64,000 nucleotides of DNA from Metallosphaera tengchongensis (GTDB lineage: Archaea > Thermoproteota > Thermoprotei_A > Sulfolobales > Sulfolobaceae). The DNA is taken from positions 1,469,501 to 1,533,500 of the forward strand of contig NZ_CP049074.1 of the NCBI RefSeq assembly GCF_013343295.1. Reading direction: 5' to 3'. The first letter of the stretch is position 1. Each line of letters starts with the position of its first letter. The translations under genes and the position numbers were made by a program. The notes below the pieces were generated by a model. It saw only the letters and a list, made by a program, of their open reading frames with translations. It did not search any database and was not told where the DNA came from. Below are positions 31,914 to 40,099 of the stretch, piece by piece.

Positions 31914-32805
31914 CGCTCTTGTTGACAGCGTTGTCCATTATTGCCACACAATATGATCCCATCTTTACTAGTTCCCTCCCGCTTTCCGTCTTAGGGGCAT
32001 CGTCCTCCAATCTCCTGAATCCCTCCCTGATCTTTGCCATGGGTGAGAGGTCCTCCGTCAGGAACATGTTGGTTGACATTACGAACATCTCCCGTAGAAG
32101 CTGAAAGCTGGGGGTGAGTCTAAGTATTTCCTCACCTCTCAACTCCTTGAGGAAGAGGGTAAGATGAGTGATGAACCTTCCCAGATCTCTCATGGTGATT
32201 GCGAAAAGGATCACGTCCTTAGTCTGCATCTTAAAGTTAATCTCATCGTCTCTCTGTACTCCAACAGCTATTTGTCTTATGAGCAACCTGTAGTCCTTGT
32301 TTAGGATGGAGACCCTTGCAAGGAGGTCCTCCCTCATTTCTGGGCTGAAGTTTGACAGCAGAAGCTCCACGTCGCTCAGGATGGAGTTGATCTTGATCAC
32401 AAAGGACTTCATAGACCCGTTTAGGTCACCGTCTACTTTGACGTTTACCTTGAACGAAATACTGTCAAAGGTTTCCGATTCCACCTCAAGACCATAACAT
32501 TGAAGCTGGAGTTCCCTTAACTCTTTCTTAGCCTCCAAGGGAATGACAGAACTGGACTTGACCACAATCCTTTCGACGCCTTGCATATAGTACGTGACGA
32601 TAAGATACTTGGTCGTTTCCAAATTGGTCAACGGTAACTCTTTTTCCAGGGATGGCTTTAAGGGGGGTCTTATTTTCAAGCCGTCGAAAACCTCGTATAC
32701 CTTCAGTTCGCTCTTGACGTCCAAGTTCATCTTCCTTACCCATTGACTAGGTAAGGAGATAATGTAGCTCCCTCCCTTAATTTTCTGAAGCCTTCTAACG
32801 TCCAT
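31876..32805 (-). CDS. AbrB/PhoU-type phosphate-uptake regulator
   Basis: The 309-residue protein joins an N-terminal SpoVT/AbrB DNA-binding domain (residues 1-50; RRLQKIKGGSYIISLPSQWV) to helical PhoU-like domains in the rest (LLSNFSPEMREDLLARVSIL, FKMQTKDVILFAITMRDLGR). Crenarchaeal proteins of this design are taken to regulate phosphate uptake genes; neither phoB nor pst genes are nearby, so the target is unknown. The last codons overlap the convergent small gene. Confidence 0.8.
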   Translation of the reverse strand: MDVRRLQKIKGGSYIISLPSQWVRKMNLDVKSELKVYEVFDGLKIRPPLKPSLEKELPLTNLETTKYLIVTYYMQGVERIVVKSSSVIPLEAKKELRELQLQCYGLEVESETFDSISFKVNVKVDGDLNGSMKSFVIKINSILSDVELLLSNFSPEMREDLLARVSILNKDYRLLIRQIAVGVQRDDEINFKMQTKDVILFAITMRDLGRFITHLTLFLKELRGEEILRLTPSFQLLREMFVMSTNMFLTEDLSPMAKIREGFRRLEDDAPKTESGRELVKMGSYCVAIMDNAVNKSVRLFDVPPSEGS

Positions 32806-32894
32806 AATTCATATGGATAAATAGTTGTTTAAAAGCTTATGATTGGCTAGATAAACAAACATGTTTATTTAAATGAGTATATTTTGCAAACCAG

Positions 32895-33911
32895 TTAGAC
32901 TAGGACACCTTCTGGGTCCAATGCCGATTTTAGGAGATGAAAAGCTTGCCCGAGTGAAGGAAGACAGTCCTTCGTGCAACCCTTCTCCCCATACGCTGTA
33001 TATCCCTTACTCCTCAGTTCCTCCAATTCCTCCCCATTGAAGACTCTAGAGTATCCGGTGCCGTAATATGAAACTATACACTCGCCCTTCAAGCGCCGGG
33101 CTACCTCTATCTCCTTACCCCTTGCTGTCAGTACTGAATTTACCCTGTCTCCTGAGCACTCCTCTACCTCAGCTACCCTGAAGTTCTCAATTGACCTCCT
33201 AACGTAGCTGGAGTGACCTGCGAACCACGCCACGATGGTCTCTCGATCAGCTTTTAACAGGGTTATCCCATGTGCACCCCTTGAAATCACGTCCGCGACC
33301 TGTTCGTACTTAACCTCCACAGGCACTACCTCCTCAGGTAGAGGCACTGTCTTAAGCGTGATCTCCAGGTACCCTCCCAGTTTACCTAGAGATCCAGACA
33401 TAGCTTTCCATATCTTGTAACCAGAAGAGAACTTTGGGTTCTTGCTCCCGGTGTTGATTACCTCACCTTTGCCCGTAACTATCCTAGCCCCCAGTAGCCA
33501 GTCCCTCGGGTATCCATAGAAAAGACTGAAGTGGTCAGGGATGTTCAAGGAGGCGAAGCCCCCGACTGACCCGTGATAGGCAAAGGGTAGCCACATCTGC
33601 TCACGCCTTAGCGCTGCGTTTAGGTCCTTGAATAGTGTACCGGCTCCAACTTTGACGTAGAGGTCAGCCATGGATGCTTCCCTTAACCCAGTGAAGAAGG
33701 ACATAGATAAGTACACGTCAGCTTCTACCCTCTCTCCTATGTGGTGAGTCCCAGTACCGATAAAATGGCCCTTAAGCCCCTCGGAGGAAAGGAGGTGGAT
33801 GACCTCTGAAACTTCCTCCTCGCTACTGGGCTCCACTAAAGCTCTAGGTCTAGAGTCTTCTCTATTCAGCACACGTACCTTGGTGATCTTCTCAAGCTCA
33901 TCGATCCACAT
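32895..33911 (-). CDS. FAD-binding oxidase (GlcE-like)
   Basis: From ATG 33911 the protein is about 338 residues with an FAD-binding PCMH domain: ALVEPSSEEEVSEVIHLLSS, FIGTGTHH and GSVGGFASLNIPDHFSLFYG. It resembles the GlcE subunit of glycolate oxidase. The ATG (MWIDELEKI) is preferred over TTG 33935 because a TATA-like ATTTAAAG on this strand lies about 26 bases upstream. The late Cys residues (GEKGCTKDCLPSLGQ) are unusual for GlcE. It diverges from the GlcD-like gene by fewer than 40 bases and probably works with it. Confidence 0.75.
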   Translation of the reverse strand: MWIDELEKITKVRVLNREDSRPRALVEPSSEEEVSEVIHLLSSEGLKGHFIGTGTHHIGERVEADVYLSMSFFTGLREASMADLYVKVGAGTLFKDLNAALRREQMWLPFAYHGSVGGFASLNIPDHFSLFYGYPRDWLLGARIVTGKGEVINTGSKNPKFSSGYKIWKAMSGSLGKLGGYLEITLKTVPLPEEVVPVEVKYEQVADVISRGAHGITLLKADRETIVAWFAGHSSYVRRSIENFRVAEVEECSGDRVNSVLTARGKEIEVARRLKGECIVSYYGTGYSRVFNGEELEELRSKGYTAYGEKGCTKDCLPSLGQAFHLLKSALDPEGVLV

Positions 33912-33947
33912 ACGCTTTAGTATTGGTGTATCCAAATCTTTAAATTG

Positions 33948-35327
33948 ATGAATATTGTTGACGAGTTGGCTTCCATAGTCGGGGAGAATTGGGTTATTTC
34001 AGGGGAGGACAGGAGACTATACTCCTATGACGGTTTCACCGCAGTGGAGGCCGAGCCCTCTCTTGTAGTCCTCCCTGGAGATGAGGAACAGGCAGTCAAA
34101 GTGATAAGGTTACTCCTAGAAAGGAGGAAGAAGTTTCTCATAAGGGGGACTGGGACTAGTCTAAGCGGGGCCACAGTACCTATTAACAACGAGGTCGTTG
34201 TTTCCATGACCAGATTGAATAGAGTCCATAGGGTAGATGGACTGGAGATCGAGGTTGGCCCTGGTATTGCCAACGTGATGGTGACTAGAAACGCTCCCCC
34301 TCACCTGTTTTACGCTCCAGACCCATCGAGTTACACTGTGTCTTCCATAGGAGGTAACGTCTCCCATGACTCTGGAGGCGTCCATGTCGTAAAGTATGGT
34401 CCTACGTCCAACAGCGTCCTTGGGTTAAGGGTGATTCTCCCCAACGGATCGGTGGAGGACTTGACCGCAGGGCCTTTCCTCTCCCCCCTTCCTATTTTCA
34501 TAGGAGCAGAGGGGACCCTCGGGGCTATCCTAAGGGCTACCTTGAGGTTGTTTCCAAAACCCCAGTCAAAGGTAAGCGTATTCGCTACCTTCAACAGCGT
34601 AAAGGACGCGGGAGACGCGGTGGTGGGAATATTCAGGACCGGAGTAATACCCTCAGCGTTGGAGATGATGGATAAAAACGCCATAAGAGTGGTGGAAAAA
34701 AGTAGATACAAGGCAGGACTACCAGACGTAGAGGCCCTCCTACTCATAGAGTTGGACGGAAGCGAGGACTCGGTTAGGGAACAGGAAAGGTTAGTGCTCA
34801 ACGTAATAAGGAACTTGGGGGGTGAGACTTTACCCTCACAAAATGGTGAGAGGATATGGAACGCCAGGAAGGGGGCCTTCCCAGCGATGGGCGTGGTGTC
34901 CCCTGCCTACCTAACGTTGGACTGTAACGTTCCCAGGGTGGCCCTACCAGAGGTACTTACGGGAATATCCAGGATCTCAGAGACGAAGAGGGTGTTCGTA
35001 GCCAACGTATTTCATGCGGGGGACGGGAACCTTCACCCCCTGATACCTTACGATCCAAACAGACCTGAAAGTCTCAAGCAGGCCTTAGAGGCGAGCTCGG
35101 AAATCATGAAACTTGCCCTATCCCACGGTGGCGTACCATCAGGTGAACACGGGATAGGAATCGAAAAGCTCAAGTTCATGGACCTCTTTTACACAGAGAC
35201 GGAATTGGAGGTATTAAGGAGGGTAAAGAGCGCCTTTGATCCAGAGAACCTCATAAATCCGTGCAAATTACTCGGCGGTTGTACCCCAATAAACGAAGTC
35301 ACGAGGTGGATGTGGGAATGGGACTAG
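33948..35327 (+). CDS. FAD-linked oxidase, GlcD / D-lactate dehydrogenase-like
   Basis: The 459-residue protein has the PCMH FAD domain (VVLPGDEEQAVKVIRLLLER, RGTGTSLSGATVP, GGNVSHDSGG) and the FAD-oxidase C domain with FHAGDGNLHPLIPYDP and GEHGIGIEKL. It probably oxidises glycolate, D-lactate or another 2-hydroxyacid. The ATG at 33948 is used rather than a TTG three bases before it. It overlaps the Fe-S gene by 10 bases and diverges from the GlcE-like gene, together giving the D, E and F functions of the bacterial enzyme. Confidence 0.85.
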   Translation: MNIVDELASIVGENWVISGEDRRLYSYDGFTAVEAEPSLVVLPGDEEQAVKVIRLLLERRKKFLIRGTGTSLSGATVPINNEVVVSMTRLNRVHRVDGLEIEVGPGIANVMVTRNAPPHLFYAPDPSSYTVSSIGGNVSHDSGGVHVVKYGPTSNSVLGLRVILPNGSVEDLTAGPFLSPLPIFIGAEGTLGAILRATLRLFPKPQSKVSVFATFNSVKDAGDAVVGIFRTGVIPSALEMMDKNAIRVVEKSRYKAGLPDVEALLLIELDGSEDSVREQERLVLNVIRNLGGETLPSQNGERIWNARKGAFPAMGVVSPAYLTLDCNVPRVALPEVLTGISRISETKRVFVANVFHAGDGNLHPLIPYDPNRPESLKQALEASSEIMKLALSHGGVPSGEHGIGIEKLKFMDLFYTETELEVLRRVKSAFDPENLINPCKLLGGCTPINEVTRWMWEWD

Positions 35328-36322
35328 AGAGCCAGTGCGTCCACTGTGGTTTCTGCCTGGAGGCTTGTCCTACATACGTTGTGACCAGGTCTGAGGTACA
35401 TTCCCCAAGGGGTAGGATAACTGCCGTAAAGCTCGGTGTTCCCACTGAAGGGATAGAGACCTGCATGTTTTGCAGGAGATGCGAGCTGGCCTGTCCCAGC
35501 GGAGTGGAATACGGAAAGCTCCTCCATAACGTTAGAAGGCCTACACCCCTTAAGTTCGCCGTGAACCTCGTAATGGAGAATCCAGCACTTGCATACAAGA
35601 TAATTAGGTCGGCCAGGGGTACCAACTCCAGGCTCTTGAGCAGAATAAGGACCTTTCTACCTGATCCAAGCGAACCTCTAGAGTATAGAGAGGAGACCCC
35701 AGACCTACTGTTGTTCCCCGGGTGCGTTACGTCAATCTCGTTCAGGAAAACCGTGGAGAACGCATTAAATTTCATTAAGTCGTTAGGTTACAAGGTGGAG
35801 ATAGTCAACGGGTGCTGCGGGCTTTCTCACTATAGTGAGGGGGAGAAAGGGAGAAGCAGTTTGTTGATCGAGAGGCTGAGGTCTAGGTTTCAGGGTAAGA
35901 GAGTAGTCTCCCTCTCAGCGAACTGTTCAGCCCACATGAAGGAAATGGGGCTTGAGATTGAGGACTTCTCCGAGTTCGCTCTGAAGCATATTAAGGAAAA
36001 AAGGGTGGACATTGAGTTAACGGTCCACGATCCGTGCCATGCTAACCTTGTGGGGTTGACCAAGGTTACCAGAGAGGTGTTGAAAAGACTTAACGTAAAG
36101 GTCAGAGAGATGGACGAACCGTCCTTTGAGTGCGGTGCAGGCGGAGGCTATTTCATCTTCCATCCTGAAATAGCTGACCAGGTCATGGAGGAGAAAGCTA
36201 GAAAGGTTAGAAAATCAGGTACTGAGTTGGTCTTGTCAACCAACCCAGTGTGTTCTATAGCCCTGGCCTTTAAGGGACTTAAACCCGTTCATCTAGCCGA
36301 TATCCTGTCCCATGGCAGTTAA
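35318..36322 (+). CDS. Fe-S oxidoreductase, GlcF-like (CCG domains)
   Basis: From ATG 35318 the protein is 334 residues. CVHCGFCLEACP and CMFCRRCELACP give two [4Fe-4S] sets, followed by two CCG-type repeats: FPGCVTSI...NGCCGLSHYSEG and HDPCHANLVG...FECGAGGG. These bind a further cluster in heterodisulfide reductase and GlcF families. It would take electrons from the GlcD-like flavoprotein to quinone. A longer frame from 35261 would overlap the previous gene by 67 bases and add a basic stretch not typical of the family, so 35318 is preferred. Confidence 0.85.
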   Translation: MGLESQCVHCGFCLEACPTYVVTRSEVHSPRGRITAVKLGVPTEGIETCMFCRRCELACPSGVEYGKLLHNVRRPTPLKFAVNLVMENPALAYKIIRSARGTNSRLLSRIRTFLPDPSEPLEYREETPDLLLFPGCVTSISFRKTVENALNFIKSLGYKVEIVNGCCGLSHYSEGEKGRSSLLIERLRSRFQGKRVVSLSANCSAHMKEMGLEIEDFSEFALKHIKEKRVDIELTVHDPCHANLVGLTKVTREVLKRLNVKVREMDEPSFECGAGGGYFIFHPEIADQVMEEKARKVRKSGTELVLSTNPVCSIALAFKGLKPVHLADILSHGS

Positions 36323-36778
36323 GATCTCTAGCCTGGCCCTTTCCCTCTCCCTCTCTAGGTCATACCCGTTCTCTTGCGCAACTTCCAGAACTTCCTTCCC
36401 TATTTCATTGCTCACGTAGATCCTAGGACACTCCCTGGCTTCCCTTAGATCCTGAAGATCTACCCCACTCTCTGAGGCCCTAACGGCAATCCCCCAGTCA
36501 CATCCTATGCAAATCTGCCTCCTGTAAGGAACGGGTAGTGCAAAAAGTTTTGCTTTAGCCATAGCCACCGAACCTGAGGGGAGGAACCACTTTATTGCAT
36601 CTAAGCCTAACCTAAGAAATGCTACCCCTAAATTCTTACCAACAACTGGGTAGTCCCTTTTCATGGATATGAACATGCCCCCTATTTCCTCAGGCCCTAA
36701 TGGTCTTTTCATGACGATCTCAGAGAACGCATTGGCGTTGAAATAAGCCCGGATCACGTCCCTTTCGAGAACATACAT
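36293..36778 (-). CDS. Hypothetical protein (161 residues)
   Basis: This protein is unrecognised. It begins MYVLERDVIRAYFNANAFSE and has a Cys pair in ICIGCDWGIAVRAS near residue 92. A Glu/Arg-rich helix (LERERERARLEIL) lies at the end. A TATA-like GTATATATATT on the minus strand lies upstream. It overlaps the convergent Fe-S gene by 30 bases and diverges from the parA gene across a 120-base AT-rich gap. Confidence 0.6.
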   Translation of the reverse strand: MYVLERDVIRAYFNANAFSEIVMKRPLGPEEIGGMFISMKRDYPVVGKNLGVAFLRLGLDAIKWFLPSGSVAMAKAKLFALPVPYRRQICIGCDWGIAVRASESGVDLQDLREARECPRIYVSNEIGKEVLEVAQENGYDLERERERARLEILTAMGQDIG

Positions 36779-36892
36779 GTTTATACTCTTTAAGTATCTA
36801 ATATATATACATTACGATAGTTTAAGTTATTATTATTAATTTAAGTATTTTTGTAAATGAAATCCATATTATCGTGAATTCTCCTTTTTAAA

Positions 36893-36909
36893 AGTATTCT
36901 GTGAATACT
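36893..36909. promoter_or_regulatory. Palindromic operator candidate at the parA promoter
   Basis: AGTATTC-TGT-GAATACT is a perfect 7-3-7 inverted repeat. It lies between the TATA-like TTTTTAAAAG (36885-36894) and the likely leaderless ATG at 36916, where a bound protein would block polymerase. CTCTAGAC (36909-36915 region) follows and shares the TCTAGAC core I recall for the Sulfolobus SegB binding motif. Confidence 0.5.
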
Positions 36910-36915
36910 CTAGAC

Positions 36916-37575
36916 ATGATTGTAACGGTCATTAATCAGAAGGGAGGAGTAGGGAAGACTACGACTGCTGTAAACCTAGCATACATTATGGCTAAAGACA
37001 AGAACGTAGGTCTTCTGGACATGGATCCAGAAGGGGGAACCTCGTTCTCCTTTGGTATTAGGAGGGATAAGAGGGAGTTTCCCATCGGAGGGAAAAGCGT
37101 CAATATATTTAACGTGGAGGTTTTCCCAGCCCACTTAGGTCTCCTTAAGCTAGAGCTCGGCGGTGAGGTGGAGGATGTGGTCAAGGAGATAAAGGCGTTA
37201 GGAAAGGATTACGACGTGTTAGTAATAGATACTCCGCCTAACCTGGGAACCTTGGCAGTTGCCTCCATGATTGCGGCGGATAAGGTCATATCCCCCGTTA
37301 CTCCCCAACCCTTGGCTATGGAGGCTGTAAGGAACTTAGACTCTAGACTACAGAGTCTAGGGAAATCCGCGTCTGCTTTCACAAACATGTCCAAGAAAGC
37401 TGTAGAGCTTGAGCTAAAGTCTGTCAAGTTCGTGCACGTCGCCATACCGCCGTCTAAACTCTTCTCTGAATCCTCTAGACTTGGAGTACCTGCATCAAGA
37501 TATGAGGAAGTGAGATTCAAGAAGGCTAGGATAGGAAAACTCTACGAGGAACTAGGTAAGGTGGTATTGGAGTGA
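36916..37575 (+). CDS. ParA/SegA-like partition ATPase
   Basis: From ATG 36916 the protein is 219 residues, the size of Sulfolobus SegA. It begins MIVTVINQKGGVGKTTTAVN, the deviant Walker A motif of ParA proteins, then LLDMDPEGG (A') and VLVIDTPPNLGTLA (Walker B). These ATPases drive chromosome or plasmid segregation with a DNA-binding partner. A TATA box about 25 bases upstream supports 36916 rather than GTG 36901. The gene overlaps its partner by four bases (GTGA). This could be the chromosomal segAB locus or a relic of an integrated plasmid. Confidence 0.85.
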   Translation: MIVTVINQKGGVGKTTTAVNLAYIMAKDKNVGLLDMDPEGGTSFSFGIRRDKREFPIGGKSVNIFNVEVFPAHLGLLKLELGGEVEDVVKEIKALGKDYDVLVIDTPPNLGTLAVASMIAADKVISPVTPQPLAMEAVRNLDSRLQSLGKSASAFTNMSKKAVELELKSVKFVHVAIPPSKLFSESSRLGVPASRYEEVRFKKARIGKLYEELGKVVLE

Positions 37576-38315
37576 GCGAACTAGATTTTTTACTTAAGCG
37601 GAAAAAGAAGGATGAACAGAAGAGTGGAGAGAGCGTAGAGAAGAGAACGGAGGGAAGAGTGCAGAGTGGAGAGAGCGTAGAGAAGAGAACGGAGGGAAGA
37701 GTGCAGAGTGGAGAGAGCGTAGAGAAGAGAACGGAGGGAAGAGTGCAGAGTGGAGAGAGCGTAGAGAAGAGAACGGAGGGAAGAGTGCAGAGTGGAGAGA
37801 GCGTAGAGAAGAGAACGGAGGGAAGAGTGCAGAGTGGAGAGAGCGTAGAGAAGAGAACGGAGGGAAGAGTGCAGAGTGGAGAGAGCGTAGAGAAGAGAAC
37901 GGAGGGAAGAGTGCAGAGTGGAGAGAGCGTAGAGAAGAGAACGGAGGGAAGAGTGCAGAGTGGAGAGAGCGTAGAGAGACCAAATATACATGAAGTAGAA
38001 TTAAACGTCGTTACAATCGGAAACGTAAAGCCCGACCTCCCACCTAGGGATGACGCCCAGGAAAATACGGAGACCCCGTCCTCTGGCATAGACGAAGTCG
38101 AGAAGTTAATGGGAAACTTTCTGGATAAGGATCCAAAAATAGGTGTATGGAGCTATCCGAGTTACATGGTCCTTCAATACCTGTTTCATACTAAGCCAGG
38201 GTTCAAAATGAGCAAAATGGCGAAAGACGCATTGGAGATAGGTATGAGACAACTTTTCCCTGATCTTTATTCCAAGGCCGAGAAAATAGCGAAAGATAAG
38301 GGACTACTTAGATAG
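37572..38315 (+). CDS. ParA partner (SegB-like) with eight 14-residue repeats
   Basis: The 247-residue protein starts with GTG overlapping the parA stop. Residues 1-17 are basic. Residues 18-129 are eight identical SGESVEKRTEGRVQ repeats plus a partial ninth, predicted to be a charged flexible or helical linker. Residues 175-247 (SYPSYMVLQYLFHTKPGFKM, SKMAKDALEIGMRQLFPDLY) form a compact helical C-terminal domain that resembles SegB-type DNA-binding ends. It probably binds centromere-like sites and stimulates the ATPase. The repeats are far longer than anything in the 109-residue S. solfataricus SegB. Confidence 0.75.
   Translation: MSELDFLLKRKKKDEQKSGESVEKRTEGRVQSGESVEKRTEGRVQSGESVEKRTEGRVQSGESVEKRTEGRVQSGESVEKRTEGRVQSGESVEKRTEGRVQSGESVEKRTEGRVQSGESVEKRTEGRVQSGESVERPNIHEVELNVVTIGNVKPDLPPRDDAQENTETPSSGIDEVEKLMGNFLDKDPKIGVWSYPSYMVLQYLFHTKPGFKMSKMAKDALEIGMRQLFPDLYSKAEKIAKDKGLLR
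37623..37976. repeat. Eight perfect 42-bp tandem repeats plus partial ninth
   Basis: The unit AGTGGAGAGAGCGTAGAGAA continues with GAGAACGGAGGGAAGAGTGC-AG and is repeated without a single difference eight times (37623-37958), with a ninth truncated at AGTGGAGAGAGCGTAGAG. The strand is almost pure purine. Since the unit is a multiple of three, copy number can change without a frameshift. Confidence 0.95.
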
Positions 38316-38327
38316 ACTGTTCCGCAA

Positions 38328-38369
38328 CTTAACTAATTTTAGATTTCTCTTAACTAATTTTAGATTTCT
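38328..38369. repeat. Two tandem 21-bp repeats after the partition genes
   Basis: CTTAACTAATTTTAGATTTC-T occurs twice back to back (38328-38348 and 38349-38369) with no mismatch, a dozen bases after the stop of the repeat protein gene. The T-rich units could act as a doubled terminator or a binding site. Confidence 0.8.
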
Positions 38370-38387
38370 ACTTGTTTATCCAGCTTC

Positions 38388-38432
38388 AGGCTAGCAGATG
38401 GCCTCCCCTAAAGCGCAAGGCTTATCCTCATG
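38388..38432. repeat. IS-end-like hairpin remnant
   Basis: GGCCTCCCCTAAAGCGCAAG with GCTTATCCTC resembles the CTCCCC...GCGAGG-CTTATCC boxes found at 23936 and 42157. It lies between the partition genes and the convergent SQR gene. Confidence 0.4.
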
Positions 38433-38438
38433 TTATCT

Positions 38439-39509
38439 TTATGGGATATATCCCTTCAGTGACGTCCAGTAAATGTGGGTAAACATCCTCTTCATCCTGT
38501 TAAAGGCTACAGACTCATTGTAAGCCCTGCTTCTCTCAAAGTTCATGGTTATGAAAAGGCCCTTAGTGAAACCGGAGTACACAGCGCACATGGCGCTCCC
38601 GTCATATTTCTTCTCTTCCCCACCTTCCACCTTAGCCAGAATGTTGTTGGCAACTGTCTTTGCCTCATAGTGAGCCTTGGAGCCTGTTTTAGGTGGAACG
38701 ATAATGTTGTTAGCGTCTCCCACTACGAATACGTTATCGTAATTTCTATACCTTAACGTAGTCTTGTCCACAGGAATGAAGCCAGACTGGTCAACTAGTC
38801 CTGAGAACTCTTCGCTGACCTTAACGGGGGCATCTAGAAGGGCGAGGTCGTACTTTACTTTCTCCCCGTCCTCCGATTCTACCTCCTTCTCCTTGGTGTT
38901 AACGCTCCTTATTTTGAACCCCCTCTTTATTTCTATTCCTAGCTCCTTAGCCCTCTTGCCTAATCTCTCAGCCATGGGTCTCTGAATCTCTGGGGGGTTT
39001 GTAACAGGGTTCAATAGGGTGACCTGAGCGTCCTTAAACCTCTCCTTTAATAGGAAGGAGAACTCAAAGGGCGCTGCGGGGCACTTTATAACTCCCCAAT
39101 AGCCTACCACTATCCTCTTTCCATTGAATGAGGACAACTGCTCCTTGAGTTTTTTCCCCTCTTCCAGGGTGTGCCATGAGGGTACGTCAGGTGGATTTTT
39201 GCTTCTCACCCCAGGAGCCAATACAAGGTAGTCGTACTCCAATTTCCTATCCCCGACAAAAACAGTGTGATTATCTACCTCTACTTTGGTAACTTTTCCT
39301 TGAATTAGGCTGGCAGATATTACCTGGTCTACTCTCTTCACTATGGACTCTTCGCTCTCCACTCCAAAAACGTAGTCCACTATGCCAGGTTGGTACAAGT
39401 GGTAAGGAGAGGGGTCTACTACCGTGACATCTAGCTCTCTGCTCCTAAGCCTATTAGCGACAACCGCTCCCCCGTTGCCTCCTCCAACTATAACTACTTT
39501 CTGAACCAT
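38439..39509 (-). CDS. Sulfide:quinone oxidoreductase-like flavoprotein
   Basis: The 356-residue protein has two dinucleotide-binding segments: VVIVGGGNGGAVVANRLRSR for FAD at the start, and DYLVLAPGVRS with FVVGDANNIIVPP later. The membrane-associated SQR/NDH-2 fold is clear. C in VIKCPAAPFEFSFLL and C in AMCAVYSGF fit the redox cysteines of archaeal SQR; a third expected Cys is not evident. It would oxidise sulfide to polysulfide and reduce caldariellaquinone. A TATA box is visible about 25 bases upstream on the minus strand. An NDH-2 function is the alternative. Confidence 0.8.
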   Translation of the reverse strand: MVQKVVIVGGGNGGAVVANRLRSRELDVTVVDPSPYHLYQPGIVDYVFGVESEESIVKRVDQVISASLIQGKVTKVEVDNHTVFVGDRKLEYDYLVLAPGVRSKNPPDVPSWHTLEEGKKLKEQLSSFNGKRIVVGYWGVIKCPAAPFEFSFLLKERFKDAQVTLLNPVTNPPEIQRPMAERLGKRAKELGIEIKRGFKIRSVNTKEKEVESEDGEKVKYDLALLDAPVKVSEEFSGLVDQSGFIPVDKTTLRYRNYDNVFVVGDANNIIVPPKTGSKAHYEAKTVANNILAKVEGGEEKKYDGSAMCAVYSGFTKGLFITMNFERSRAYNESVAFNRMKRMFTHIYWTSLKGYIP

Positions 39510-39567
39510 ATTATCATCGTTTATATTGAAGAAAGAATATTTAAGATAAACTCTGTTTTTCCAAAAA

Positions 39568-39606
39568 CTGACTTCCTCCCCGCCTTAAAGGACTAGGGTT
39601 CCCCTC
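39568..39606 (-). repeat. tnpB right end, copy 2
   Basis: CTGACTTCCTCCCCGCCTTA with AGGACTAGGGTTCCCCTC is the inverted right-end hairpin of the tnpB family. It sits directly after the pseudogene's stop. Confidence 0.7.
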
Positions 39607-40047
39607 ACCGGTTTGGGTTTACGTCTCTGGTGTGGGAGCAGTCGAGAGGCCCAGAGGACCCCCTATAAAGGTCCATGACTGTGACTACGTCACGGTGGTT
39701 TTCATAACCGTAGTTGGGACAACCGAAGAACCTATGACTAACCTCTTCTATCCTTTCCCCACGCTTGGGGCAGTGAGTAGAGGAAGAGGGGCCTGCGTAC
39801 ACAACTTTCAAACCATGCTTTCTAGCTTGCCTCTCAACCCAGTACCGGACATGGGGTACTGCACGAGGTAGAGATTGTCCCTGAACTCTTTTGACAACTT
39901 CTTCACGTCCTTGACCATGTCGTTAAAGTCCTCTGAGAAGATCGCTGAGACGTAAATAGAGTTAGCTACGTCAACAACCCATCTATAGACTTTTCTGGCT
40001 GAGTCCTCCAACATGTTCCTAGCCTTCCTGTGGAAAGCCTCGCCCAC
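39605..40047 (-). pseudogene. tnpB: tnpB pseudogene, copy 2 (C-terminal half)
   Basis: Two frames on the minus strand cover residues from about 238 of TnpB to its end: FHRKARNMLEDSARKV, VSAIFSEDFNDMVK, and after a frameshift AGPSSSTHCPKRGERIEEVS and VTVMDLYRG. The RuvC Glu is preserved in SEDF, but one zinc cysteine is Arg (CPKRG). The N-terminal half is missing. It is inactive. Confidence 0.75.
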
Positions 40048-40099
40048 GAGACGGAAATTGAAGGCATATGAAACCCTTCTCCTGTCCCTTCTCCTTGAG

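Noticed and set aside
37623-37976. CRISPR-like array
   Set aside because: The units are contiguous with no spacers, and they are in frame within a coupled gene.
37526-38089. Three long open frames on the minus strand across the repeat array
   Set aside because: They exist because a perfect 42-bp repeat without stops in one period keeps all frames open. They have no promoter, start signal or domain.
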